DNA of 64,000 nt, taken from assembly GCA_051002235.1 (NCBI GenBank), contig JBPCMN010000085.1, positions 1-64,000 on the forward strand, in the 5' to 3' direction. Under the pieces are notes generated by a model. That model made no database searches. It was not told the origin of the DNA and worked only from the letters and a program-made list of their open reading frames with translations. The position numbers were made by a program, and so were the translations under genes. Positions 55,361 to 64,000 of the stretch are shown piece by piece; within the stretch, counting starts at the first letter, position 1; each line of letters begins with the position of its first letter. Source of the stretch: JBPCMN01 sp013695115. Its GTDB lineage: Bacteria; Actinomycetota; Acidimicrobiia; IMCC26256; JACDBD01.

Positions 55361-56356
55361 GTGAGGGCGCAGGTCCTCGAGCGGGCCGCTCCGATCGGGG
55401 AGCAGCCGCTGGTGCTCGAGGAGCGCGTCGATCCCGAGCCCGACCCGGGCGACGTGAGGGTGCGCGTGTCGGCCTGCGCCTGCTGCCGTACCGACCTGCA
55501 CGTCGCCGAGGGCGATCTCGACCTCCCCCGGCTCCCGATCATCCCCGGCCACCAGGCCGTCGGCGTGGTCGACGCGGTCGGTGCCGGGTGCACCCGGCTC
55601 CGTGTCGGTGCACGCGTGGGTGTCGCGTGGCTGCACCGTGCGTGCGGCGTGTGCCGGTTCTGCACCCGCGGCGAGGAGAACCTCTGCGAAGCCGCCGAGT
55701 TCACCGGCTGGACGGTCGACGGCGGGTACGCCGACGCACTGATCGTCCCGGAGGACTTCGCCGTCCGCCTGCCTGAAGGTGTCTCCGATCTCGAGGCGGC
55801 GCCGCTGCTGTGCGCGGGTGTCATCGGCTACCGCGCGCTGCGGCGAGCCGAGGTCGAACCGGGCGAGCGCGTCGCGCTGCTCGGGTTCGGCGCCTCGGCG
55901 CACCTTGCACTCCAGGTGTTGCGCCATTGGGGCTGTGACACGGTCGTCATGACCCGGGGCGAGACCCATCGGGCGCTGGCGCGCGAGCTGGGCGCCAGCT
56001 GGGTGGGCGGGATCGAGGACGCTCCGCCGGACGAGTGTGACCGGGCGGTGGTGTTCGCGCCCGCAGGGAAGGTGGTACCGGTCGCGCTGCGAGCGATCCG
56101 GCCCGGGGGGACGGTCGCGCTCGCCGGCATCCACATGACCACGATCCCGCCGCTCGACCACGCCCTGCTGTGGCGGGAGCGCTCGCTGCGCTCGGTCGCC
56201 AACATGACCCGGCGCGACGCCGAGGAGTTCATGGCGCTCGCCGACGACGCGGGCGTGCGCGCTTCCTACGTGACCTTCCCCCTCGAGGACGCCAACGACG
56301 CGCTCGCTGCGATCGCGTCCGACGCCGTGCGCGGGGCCGCCGTGCTGACGCTCTGA
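55361..56356 (+). CDS. Zinc-dependent alcohol dehydrogenase (MDR family)
   Basis: 331 aa from GTG 55361. Catalytic zinc site from ACACCRTDLH and PGHQAVG, structural zinc cysteines CGVCRFCTRGEENLC, and a Rossmann domain with LLGFGASAHLALQV. Residues such as EFTGWTVDGGYAD are typical of the Adh/YahK-like zinc branch. Substrate not predictable; its place behind the dehydratase pair suggests a fatty-acyl or aldehyde substrate. It meets the next gene tail to tail with no gap. Confidence 0.88.
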   Translation: MRAQVLERAAPIGEQPLVLEERVDPEPDPGDVRVRVSACACCRTDLHVAEGDLDLPRLPIIPGHQAVGVVDAVGAGCTRLRVGARVGVAWLHRACGVCRFCTRGEENLCEAAEFTGWTVDGGYADALIVPEDFAVRLPEGVSDLEAAPLLCAGVIGYRALRRAEVEPGERVALLGFGASAHLALQVLRHWGCDTVVMTRGETHRALARELGASWVGGIEDAPPDECDRAVVFAPAGKVVPVALRAIRPGGTVALAGIHMTTIPPLDHALLWRERSLRSVANMTRRDAEEFMALADDAGVRASYVTFPLEDANDALAAIASDAVRGAAVLTL

Positions 56357-56818
56357 TCAGGCGGTGGCGCGGAAGCGCCAGCCGTAGGTACTGACGCCCT
56401 CGAACGAGCCGTCGCAGTCGTCTTCGGGGGCGGGATCGGTCTTGCTCCGGTAGTACACGGTTACGGTGTGCGTCCCGGGCTCGAACTCCTCGAAGACGTA
56501 TCCGTCCTGAGGCTGGAAGGTCAACGTCGCTGTCGGGGAGTCCTCGCCGTCGAGCTGGTCGAGCGGAATGCACACGCCGTCGATGTCGAGGCCACCGGTG
56601 AGCCCATCGAGGAGGTCGACCGAGACGGTGATGCGCCGGTCGGCCTGCGTCCCCGGCTCCGGGCTCACGCTCTGGACCGAGGTCGGCAGCGTGTCCGTTC
56701 CGGGCTCGGAGCTGTTCTGCTCGCGCCCGATGAGGTACATCAGGTTCAGCACGACGAGGACGCCGGCCACCACGACGAGGACGCGTCCCGGGTGGCGTCC
56801 GAGGATGCCGTTCGACAT
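56357..56818 (-). CDS. Membrane-anchored protein of unknown function
   Basis: 153 aa from ATG 56818, seven nt behind a -10-like box. One N-terminal hydrophobic helix (~12-29) anchors a ~120-residue outer domain with PEPGTQADRRITVSVDLLDG and two Cys (VCIP, DDCDG) that could pair outside the cell. No family recognised. It is divergent from the PASTA kinase gene. Confidence 0.7.
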   Translation of the reverse strand: MSNGILGRHPGRVLVVVAGVLVVLNLMYLIGREQNSSEPGTDTLPTSVQSVSPEPGTQADRRITVSVDLLDGLTGGLDIDGVCIPLDQLDGEDSPTATLTFQPQDGYVFEEFEPGTHTVTVYYRSKTDPAPEDDCDGSFEGVSTYGWRFRATA

Positions 56819-56825
56819 TGCGGCC

Positions 56826-56831
56826 ACGCTA
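56826..56831 (-). promoter_or_regulatory. Predicted -10 box (TAGCGT) for the 153-aa gene
   Basis: TAnnnT on the minus strand, 7 nt before ATG 56818. Confidence 0.45.
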
Positions 56832-56870
56832 ACTGCCGGCCCCTGCCGCGGCGCCTTCGGGAGCGGCCGG

Positions 56871-56876
56871 TAGCGT
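56871..56876 (+). promoter_or_regulatory. Predicted -10 box (TAGCGT) for the PASTA kinase
   Basis: TAnnnT, 10 nt before ATG 56887; the hexamer is the same as for the divergent gene 40 bases away. Confidence 0.4.
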
Positions 56877-56886
56877 GGTGCAGGAC

Positions 56887-58763
<1,877 letters not shown>

Positions 58764-58764
<1 letters not shown>

Positions 58765-58860
58765 GTCGCACTCGCTCGGCGGCAGGGTACCTGCCGCCGC
58801 CCTTCGGGGCGCTCGCCGCTCCCGCGCAATCCTGGCTGTAGGCCGGTGGATGGCAGGCCT
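58764..58860 (+). repeat. Dispersed hairpin repeat, copy 3 (97 bp)
   Basis: Starts at the last base of the kinase stop codon: GGTCGCACTCGCTC through GGATGGCAGGCCT, with the same GTA-looped 10-bp hairpin (58777-58799). Three mismatches to copy 1 over 92 bases. Like copy 2 it abuts a stop codon, as expected for an element tolerated or selected at gene ends. Confidence 0.85.
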
Positions 58861-58903
58861 TCCGGCGGCGGTAAGGTCCGGCCTCTCAAATTCGGGAGGT
58901 CAG

Positions 58904-59788
58904 ATGGGTGCGCTCGACGGGCGAATCGCGATCATCACCGGCGCCGGCCGCGGCCTTGGGCGCGAGCATGCGCTGCTGTTCGCGTCCGAAGGTGCACAGG
59001 TGGTCGTGAACGACCTCGGCGGTGACATGGACGGGACCGGCGACGACCGCGCTCCCGCGCAACAGGTTGTCGACGAGATCAAGGAGATGGGCGGGGAGGC
59101 GGTCGCCAACGTCGACAATGTCGCCGACTGGGAGGGCGCCCAGCGCCTGATCAACACGGCCATCGAGACCTTCGGCGATCTCCACGTGCTCGTCAACAAC
59201 GCCGGCATCCTGCGTGACCGCGTGCTCGTGAACATGACCGAGCAGGAGTGGGACGCGGTTATCCACGTCCACCTCAAGGGCCATTTCTGCCCCACGCGAT
59301 TCGCGGCCGGCTACTGGCGGGAGCAGACCAAGGCGGGCAAGGAGGTGAAGGCCTCCATCATCAACACGTCGTCGACCTCCGGCCTCCTCGGCAACACCGG
59401 CCAGGCCAACTACGGCGCCGCCAAGGCCGGCATCGCCACCTTCTCCAATATCGCGGCGATGGAGCTGACGCCCCGCTACGGCGTGCGCTCCAACGCCATC
59501 GCGCCTGCCGCCCGCACCCGGCTCACCGAGCAGACCCCGGGCCTGGAGGACGCGGTCAAGCCGCCCGACGACCCGGGCGCGTTCGACACCTGGGACCCGG
59601 CCAACGTCTCGCCGCTGGTCGCCTACCTCGCCACCGAGAGCTGCCCCTTCACCGGGACGACGTTCTTCGTGCAGGGTGGCGTCGTCCGGCTGTTCCAGCC
59701 CTGGACCATGACCGAGACGATCGACAAGGGCGACCGCTGGACGGTCGCCGAGCTCGAGAAGGAGATGGTCAAGCTCCAGAAGTCGTGA
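58904..59788 (+). CDS. Short-chain dehydrogenase/reductase, MFE-2-like
   Basis: 294 aa from ATG 58904 with GGGAGGT ribosome site. TGAGRGLGREHA, VVNDLGGDMDG, NNAGILRD, and the catalytic Ser/YGAAK. The NDLGG segment and overall length match the (3R)-hydroxyacyl-CoA dehydrogenase part of peroxisomal multifunctional enzyme 2 and related actinobacterial fatty-acid or steroid enzymes. TAAGGT at 58872-58877 is a possible -10 box giving a ~25-base leader. Confidence 0.88.
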   Translation: MGALDGRIAIITGAGRGLGREHALLFASEGAQVVVNDLGGDMDGTGDDRAPAQQVVDEIKEMGGEAVANVDNVADWEGAQRLINTAIETFGDLHVLVNNAGILRDRVLVNMTEQEWDAVIHVHLKGHFCPTRFAAGYWREQTKAGKEVKASIINTSSTSGLLGNTGQANYGAAKAGIATFSNIAAMELTPRYGVRSNAIAPAARTRLTEQTPGLEDAVKPPDDPGAFDTWDPANVSPLVAYLATESCPFTGTTFFVQGGVVRLFQPWTMTETIDKGDRWTVAELEKEMVKLQKS

Positions 59789-59847
59789 CCATCCGTGGGC
59801 GCATCCGCGGCCCCGGTTAGATTTCCCGGTCGACCAACACGGAGGCG

Positions 59848-60606
59848 ATGGCTGTGACTGACGGCGAGTTCCTCCTCGACGGCTTCACCTTCCTGCTCGC
59901 GTTCGCGATCGTCCTGCCCCTCGGCCTGCTCGCGCTGGTCGTGTTGGTGCTGGCGGGCGGCCGCGACATCGACACCACCGGCAAGCGCACGTTCACCCTC
60001 TACGTCGTCACGGTGAGCTTCGTCGCGCTGTTCACCGCGCTGATCGCGAGCACCGCGGTCGTGAGCTCGTTGACCGAGAAGATCAAGGACGACTCCTCCG
60101 AGGAGTTCAACTTCGACGACGAGGACTTCGAAGACTTCGAGGACGAGGACTTCGACTTCGACACCGGCGGCGTGAGCGAGAACGACAAAGTGCTGCGCGG
60201 GGTCGTCCAGGGCGCCCTCGCCCTGCTCGCCGCCGGGGCGGTCCTCCTGTTCCACCACCGCCGTCGCCGCGAGTACAGCGCCGAGCCGGGCTTCGACGGC
60301 AGCGCCGCCTGGCGGGCCGACCGCGCCTACATCTACGTCGTGTGCTTCACCGCGGTGCTGATCTTCCTGTTCGCCGCCGGCTTCGGGTCGTACAACATCT
60401 TCAAGCTGGCCGGACCGGGGGTGTTCGACTCCGGCGACTCGTCCGGCGTCCGCAAGAGCGCCCTTCAGGAGCTGCTCACGCTGGCCTGGCTCGCGCTCGC
60501 CGCCCTCGGAATCTTCCGGTACTACTGGCTCCAGGCGAACCCGAGCCCGGCGACCGGCCCAGCCAAGGCGGCTCCAGCGAAGAAGGCACCGGCCAAGAAG
60601 CGGTAG
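59848..60606 (+). CDS. Membrane protein with an acidic loop and Lys/Ala-rich tail
   Basis: 252 aa from ATG 59848 with GGAGG. Four to five hydrophobic segments. Between the second and third lies a strikingly acidic stretch of alternating Asp/Glu and Phe (~84-105), and the C-terminus is Pro/Ala/Lys-rich (PAKKAPAKK). The acidic loop could bind cations or a basic partner such as its own tail. No family recognised. The next gene begins immediately after its stop. Confidence 0.75.
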   Translation: MAVTDGEFLLDGFTFLLAFAIVLPLGLLALVVLVLAGGRDIDTTGKRTFTLYVVTVSFVALFTALIASTAVVSSLTEKIKDDSSEEFNFDDEDFEDFEDEDFDFDTGGVSENDKVLRGVVQGALALLAAGAVLLFHHRRRREYSAEPGFDGSAAWRADRAYIYVVCFTAVLIFLFAAGFGSYNIFKLAGPGVFDSGDSSGVRKSALQELLTLAWLALAALGIFRYYWLQANPSPATGPAKAAPAKKAPAKKR

Positions 60607-61512
60607 ATGCCCGTCAGCGATCTCGACGAGCGGCGGCATCCGGTCGAGCACGCCGACGCTCACTGGAGCGACTCGCTCTACTTCAACGGCTTCGATCGCG
60701 AGACGGGTGTGTGCTTCCTCACCCGGATGGCGGTGCTGCCCAATCAGCCGGGTGCCAACGCGCTGTTCATCGCCTGGGTCGACGGCGTGCCCGGCTACGG
60801 CTACTACCGAGAGCTCGACCATCTTCCGAGTGCCGATTGGGACGCGACCACGATCGAGGGCGTCGGCTACCGGATGCTCGAGCCGCTCCGCCGCTGGACG
60901 CTGAAGCTCGACGACGGCGACAGCAAGGCGTTCCTCGAGTTCGACGGGGTCGGGCCGTGTTTCGACTACGCCGACAACGCGGCGCCGCTGCCGAAGCCGG
61001 TCGCGTGGGGTCACTACGAGCAGAGTGGGACCCTCCGGGGCGACCTCGTCCTCCATGGGAATCCGATCGAATTCGACGGCGTCAGTCAGCGCGACCACTC
61101 GTGGGGATGGCGCGACTGGAGCGGGGTGCGCGAGTGGCACTGGGTGACCGGGCTCTTCGGCACCGAGCGGGCGTTCAACCTCTTCCACGTCGTCGACGCC
61201 GCCGGCAGCGTCAGCGTCAACGGGTACGTCCTCGACCGCGGCGAGGTACACCCGATCGTCCGGGCCGACCGGCGCACGCGCGAGGGCGAGGGGCGGGTTC
61301 CCGAGGGTTACGAGCTCGCGCTCGAGGTCGCCGGGGGTGACCGCTTCGAGATCTCCGCCGAGCGCTCGCACGCGTCGCTGCCGCTCCAGCCCGGCACCAC
61401 CACCGTGCAGGAGGCGCCGATGCGCCTCGTCGGCGGCGGCCTGTCCGGCGTCGGCATCTACGAGCTCTTGTTCAACGAGGCCATCCCTCCGACGACTCCA
61501 CCCGGGAAATGA
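60607..61512 (+). CDS. Uncharacterised beta-rich protein
   Basis: 301 aa from ATG 60607, directly after the preceding stop. No signal or membrane segment. Aromatic motifs such as HWSDSLYFNGF, QRDHSWGWRDW and EWHWVTGLFG recall a group of beta-rich uncharacterised proteins sometimes compared with CrtC-like hydratases, including those associated with lipid or steroid metabolism. That comparison is from memory of motifs, so no function is assigned. Confidence 0.72.
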   Translation: MPVSDLDERRHPVEHADAHWSDSLYFNGFDRETGVCFLTRMAVLPNQPGANALFIAWVDGVPGYGYYRELDHLPSADWDATTIEGVGYRMLEPLRRWTLKLDDGDSKAFLEFDGVGPCFDYADNAAPLPKPVAWGHYEQSGTLRGDLVLHGNPIEFDGVSQRDHSWGWRDWSGVREWHWVTGLFGTERAFNLFHVVDAAGSVSVNGYVLDRGEVHPIVRADRRTREGEGRVPEGYELALEVAGGDRFEISAERSHASLPLQPGTTTVQEAPMRLVGGGLSGVGIYELLFNEAIPPTTPPGK

Positions 61513-61531
61513 CCCGCGGCACCCCCCGGGT

Positions 61532-61551
61532 GGGCTAGTTCGCGCTAGCCC
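61532..61551. terminator. Possible hairpin terminator after the 301-aa gene
   Basis: GGGCTAG, loop TTCGCG, CTAGCCC gives a 7-bp stem 20 bases after the stop at 61512. No U tract follows, so it may also be an RNA-stabilising or processing hairpin. Confidence 0.4.
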
Positions 61552-61726
61552 GGAGACCCGATCTTGATTCCGTTTGCCCCGGTTTCGCGGCGTTCGGTGG
61601 CGGAAGTGCGCGCCTGGCGGCGCCCACGATGCCGCGTCCACTCTGTCCGGCTCGTGGCGGTTCGCACCCGTGATCATGCACATGTCACCGCTCGGTCGCG
61701 CCATTGGCCGTTCGGGGGTCGCTTCG

Positions 61727-61732
61727 TACCCT
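61727..61732 (+). promoter_or_regulatory. Predicted -10 box (TACCCT) for the 76-aa ORF
   Basis: TAnnnT, 6 nt before ATG 61739. The match to the pattern of other genes here is the main support for the short ORF. Confidence 0.4.
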
Positions 61733-61738
61733 CCCGAC

Positions 61739-61969
61739 ATGCGACGACCTCCCCACGGCGGCACCCACCGACCCGGACTCGTCCGTCCCGGCAGCGGCTA
61801 CGGCCGCCCGGCCGGCCGGCCGGGCCCCGACCTCGCCGCCCAGGCCGCCGCCCGCGACCACCAGGCCTGGTGGGAGCTTTCGGCCGACCCGGTGGGCGCG
61901 GTGGTGTTCGCCGCCACCGCCGCCACCGACGCGACAAAGCCCGGGCTGATCGAGCGACCCGCCAACTAG
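61739..61969 (+). CDS. Small hypothetical protein
   Basis: 76 aa from ATG 61739. A Gly/Pro/Arg-rich first half (about 30 residues) is followed by a helical part (AARDHQAWWELSADP, VFAATAATDATK). The gene lies in a gap before the MFS transporters and has a -10-like box at the leaderless spacing. Not recognised; the low-complexity first half limits confidence. Confidence 0.45.
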   Translation: MRRPPHGGTHRPGLVRPGSGYGRPAGRPGPDLAAQAAARDHQAWWELSADPVGAVVFAATAATDATKPGLIERPAN

Positions 61970-62025
61970 CCTGCCCGGACCGGCGCGGCGCACCCCCGCG
62001 GCCGCGCCGCCAGGAGCGGAGCACA

Positions 62026-63564
62026 GTGGGACCCTCGACGACCGGCCGGACCGCGCCCGGCCGCGCCACCCCACCACACGCCGCCGGGGGCGACGCCCCG
62101 ACCGTCCTCGCTGACTACTCCGGCGTCGAGGAGGTCCCGGCAGTCGCCTGGCCTCTCCTCCTGCGCGAGCGCCTCCGGCGCCGGATGCGGGAGAGCGACC
62201 GCTACCGCTGGTGGGTGCTGTGGACGGTCCTGGCCGGCCTGTTCGCGGCCGGGTTCACGATCACCGTCCTCGCGGTCTCGCTGCCCACCATCGCCCGCGA
62301 TCTGCACGCCGATCCCACCACCCTGACCTGGATCGTCACCGGCCCGTTCCTCGCCCACGCGCTGGGCATGCCGCTGCTCGGCAAAGTCGGCGACGTCTAC
62401 GGCCACCGCCGGGTGTACCTGGTCGGCTTCGGGCTCTTCACCGTCTTCACCGGCCTCACCGCGCTGGCATGGAACGCCCCGTCGCTGATCATCGTGCGCA
62501 CCATCGGCGCGCTCGAGGGCGCGGCCACCGGACCGGCGTCGATGGCGCTCATCATGCACGCCTTCCCGGCTGAGGATCGGGTGAAGGCGATGGGGTGGTG
62601 GGCGCTCGTGGGCGCCGGCGCCCCAGTGATCGGGCTGGTGGCCGGCGGGCCGATCGTCGACGCGTTCGGGTGGAGGTGGCTGTTCGTCGCCCAGGTGCCC
62701 CTCGCGCTCAGCGCCCTGGTCGCGGCGGCGGTGCTGCTGCACGAGACGCCCCGGACGCCCCGGGTGTCGATCGACGTGCGGGGGGCGGTCGCGCTGGCGG
62801 GCGCGACGGTGCTCCCGCTCCTGGCCCTCCAGCTCGGGCGCAGCCAGGGCTGGACCGGTCCGGTGCCGGGCGGGCTGCTCGCGCTGGGCGCGGTCTTCCT
62901 GATCGTGTTCGTGCGGGTCGAGCGACGGGCCCGCGAACCGCTGCTGCCCCTCGACTTCTTCCGCCGCCGCAACTTCACCGCGTCGTTGCTGGCCCAGAGC
63001 CTCTCGCAGTTCGCCTACATGGGCGGTTTCATCGTCAGCCCGCTGCTCATGCAGAACCGCTTCGGCTACACGGTGGCGGGGACCTCGCTCATCATGCTGT
63101 GCCGCCCGTTGTCGTTCAGCCTGTCGTCCCCGGTTTCGGGGTATGTCACGGTTCGGGTCGGGGAGCGACGAGCCGCGGTCACCGGCACCGTGCTGGTCGT
63201 TGTCTCGATGGCGTGTTTCGCGCTCGCGGCCGCCCAGGAGTCGGTGCCGCTGGTCGTGCTCGCGCTGTTGCTCTCGGGGCTGGGCCTCGGGGCGTCGTCG
63301 CCCTCGCTGATCACGTCGGCGGCCAACGCGGTGGAGCCCGAGCACCTGGGCGTGGCCAACGCCGCCCAGCAGATGGTGACGCTCATCGGGGCGGTGGCGG
63401 GGATGCAGGTCCTGGCGACGATCCAGGCCGGTGGCGGGGGTGACGGACGGTTCGCCCTCGCCTACCTGATCGGCCTGGCGGTGGCGGTGCCCGCGGTCGT
63501 GGCGGCCGGGTTCGTCCGCTCGAGCGCGCGCGGCGCCAAGCTGCGGGTTGCCCACGCCGCGTGA
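62026..63564 (+). CDS. MFS transporter, DHA2-like (drug:H+ antiporter)
   Basis: 512 aa from GTG 62026 with AGGAGCGG ribosome site. About fourteen membrane segments, the MFS loop GKVGDVYGHRRVY (motif A) and an antiporter-type motif C region around GAGAPVIGLVAGGPI. The cytoplasmic N-terminal ~60 residues precede the first helix. Export of hydrophobic compounds is likely but the substrate is unknown. Its stop overlaps the start of a paralogous gene. Confidence 0.88.
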   Translation: MGPSTTGRTAPGRATPPHAAGGDAPTVLADYSGVEEVPAVAWPLLLRERLRRRMRESDRYRWWVLWTVLAGLFAAGFTITVLAVSLPTIARDLHADPTTLTWIVTGPFLAHALGMPLLGKVGDVYGHRRVYLVGFGLFTVFTGLTALAWNAPSLIIVRTIGALEGAATGPASMALIMHAFPAEDRVKAMGWWALVGAGAPVIGLVAGGPIVDAFGWRWLFVAQVPLALSALVAAAVLLHETPRTPRVSIDVRGAVALAGATVLPLLALQLGRSQGWTGPVPGGLLALGAVFLIVFVRVERRAREPLLPLDFFRRRNFTASLLAQSLSQFAYMGGFIVSPLLMQNRFGYTVAGTSLIMLCRPLSFSLSSPVSGYVTVRVGERRAAVTGTVLVVVSMACFALAAAQESVPLVVLALLLSGLGLGASSPSLITSAANAVEPEHLGVANAAQQMVTLIGAVAGMQVLATIQAGGGGDGRFALAYLIGLAVAVPAVVAAGFVRSSARGAKLRVAHAA

Positions 63565-64000
63565 GTGATACGCGGGACCGCCCCTCCCTCCTTGTCGAGG
63601 GTGAGCTCTACGAGGCGGCGCCCTGGTGGATCCGGCGCGCGCCCACGGGACTGCGCCACGTGCACGAGCGCGAGTCGTACCGCTGGTGGGTCCTCGTCAC
63701 CGTCCTGTCGGGCATGTTCGCCACCGGGCTCACGATCACGGTGCTGACAACCGCGGTGCCCGTCATACGCGACGACTTCGGCGCCTCGCTCCCGTCGCTG
63801 TCGTGGGTCGTGGGGGCGCCGTTCCTGTTCCGGTCGATCTTCGTACCGGTCTTCGGTAAGACGGGAGATCGTCTGGGCCGCCGCCGGATGTGGTTGCTGG
63901 GCTTCGCGGTGTCGGCGACCGCCTCGCTGTTCTGCGGCTTCGCCCCCAACGTCGGGTTTCTGATCCTGTTCCGAGCCCTGTCTGCGATCGGTAGCGCCGC
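63561..64000 (+). CDS. MFS transporter, DHA2-like, 5' part (runs off the window)
   Basis: Opens at GTG 63561 overlapping the previous stop (GTGA) and stays open to the last base, ~146 codons. The start of the first membrane segment (YRWWVLVTVLSGMFATG) and the loop GKTGDRLGRRRMW match those of the upstream transporter at equivalent positions, so the two genes are tandem paralogs. They could work separately or as a pair. Confidence 0.85.
   Translation, partial: MSDTRDRPSLLVEGELYEAAPWWIRRAPTGLRHVHERESYRWWVLVTVLSGMFATGLTITVLTTAVPVIRDDFGASLPSLSWVVGAPFLFRSIFVPVFGKTGDRLGRRRMWLLGFAVSATASLFCGFAPNVGFLILFRALSAIGSA

Noticed and set aside
59623..61764. 713-codon minus-strand frame across three plus-strand genes
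   Set aside because: It crosses gene boundaries of well-supported genes and contains no recognisable domain.

Overview
The window comes from a very GC-rich actinobacterium, most likely an uncultured Acidimicrobiia-type lineage. This is inferred from codon use, many GTG/TTG starts, ATGA/GTGA gene overlaps, a PASTA-type Ser/Thr kinase, polyphosphate glucokinase, the DprE1/DprE2/UbiA decaprenyl-phosphoarabinose genes, and an iscS-mnmA-(metE-like)-ligA neighbourhood like that of other Actinobacteria. It is chromosomal: about 60 genes are packed tightly, no insertion sequence, CRISPR array or rRNA/tRNA gene was recognised, and no gene-free stretch exceeds 300 bases. The longest gaps, 46429-46665 and 61513-61738, hold a dispersed repeat and a hairpin.

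Layout. 1-2558: lipoate metabolism, with the 3' end of a 2-oxoacid dehydrogenase E2 gene followed by lipB and lipA fused in one reading frame. 2605-5448: a frameshifted methyltransferase, an M24 peptidase and a membrane protein. 5549-17739: surface-glycan locus I, with a Wzm/Wzt ABC exporter, a GT2-GT4 fusion, further glycosyltransferases, rmlD/rmlB, a methyltransferase, a sugar aminotransferase and a DPM1-like transferase. 17729-22423: cobalamin-dependent metH, then a methyltransferase fused to a diverged copy of the metH 5' end. 22533-29694: glycan locus II, with a GT-C-like membrane protein, methyltransferases, a GT4, a Wzx-like flippase and a WbaP-type initiating transferase. 29691-33414: a decaprenyl-phosphoarabinose operon (ubiA-dprE1-dprE2-HAD phosphatase). 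33458-35574: cobalamin adenosyltransferase and leucyl aminopeptidase. 35582-37242: rmlC/rmlA. 37329-43012: a rhodanese-MoeB protein, polyphosphate glucokinase, a methyltransferase, a sirtuin, an unknown protein and a GGDEF-EAL protein. 43066-46190: meaB and methylmalonyl-CoA mutase. 46666-54370: iscS, mnmA, a membrane protein, a MetE-like protein, a zinc-ribbon membrane protein, a secreted protein and ligA. 54479-64000: a dehydratase pair, an alcohol dehydrogenase, the PASTA kinase, an SDR, unknown proteins and two tandem MFS transporters, the last cut by the window edge.

How the parts connect. The two glycan loci and the split rml genes should together make, methylate, flip or export a rhamnose-containing surface polymer. 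The ubiA-dprE operon should supply a lipid-linked arabinofuranose donor. MetH, methylmalonyl-CoA mutase with MeaB, and the PduO-type adenosyltransferase form a B12-dependent set. IscS and MnmA should carry out tRNA 2-thiolation.

Most notable observations: three copies of a 92-97 bp hairpin repeat; a lipB-lipA fusion whose linker carries a similar hairpin; the metH 5' duplication fused to a glycan-locus methyltransferase; a TAnnnT hexamer 6-10 nt upstream of 18 start codons, suggesting widespread leaderless transcription; a HAD phosphatase in the arabinose operon; and substitutions at key positions in RmlB and DprE1.
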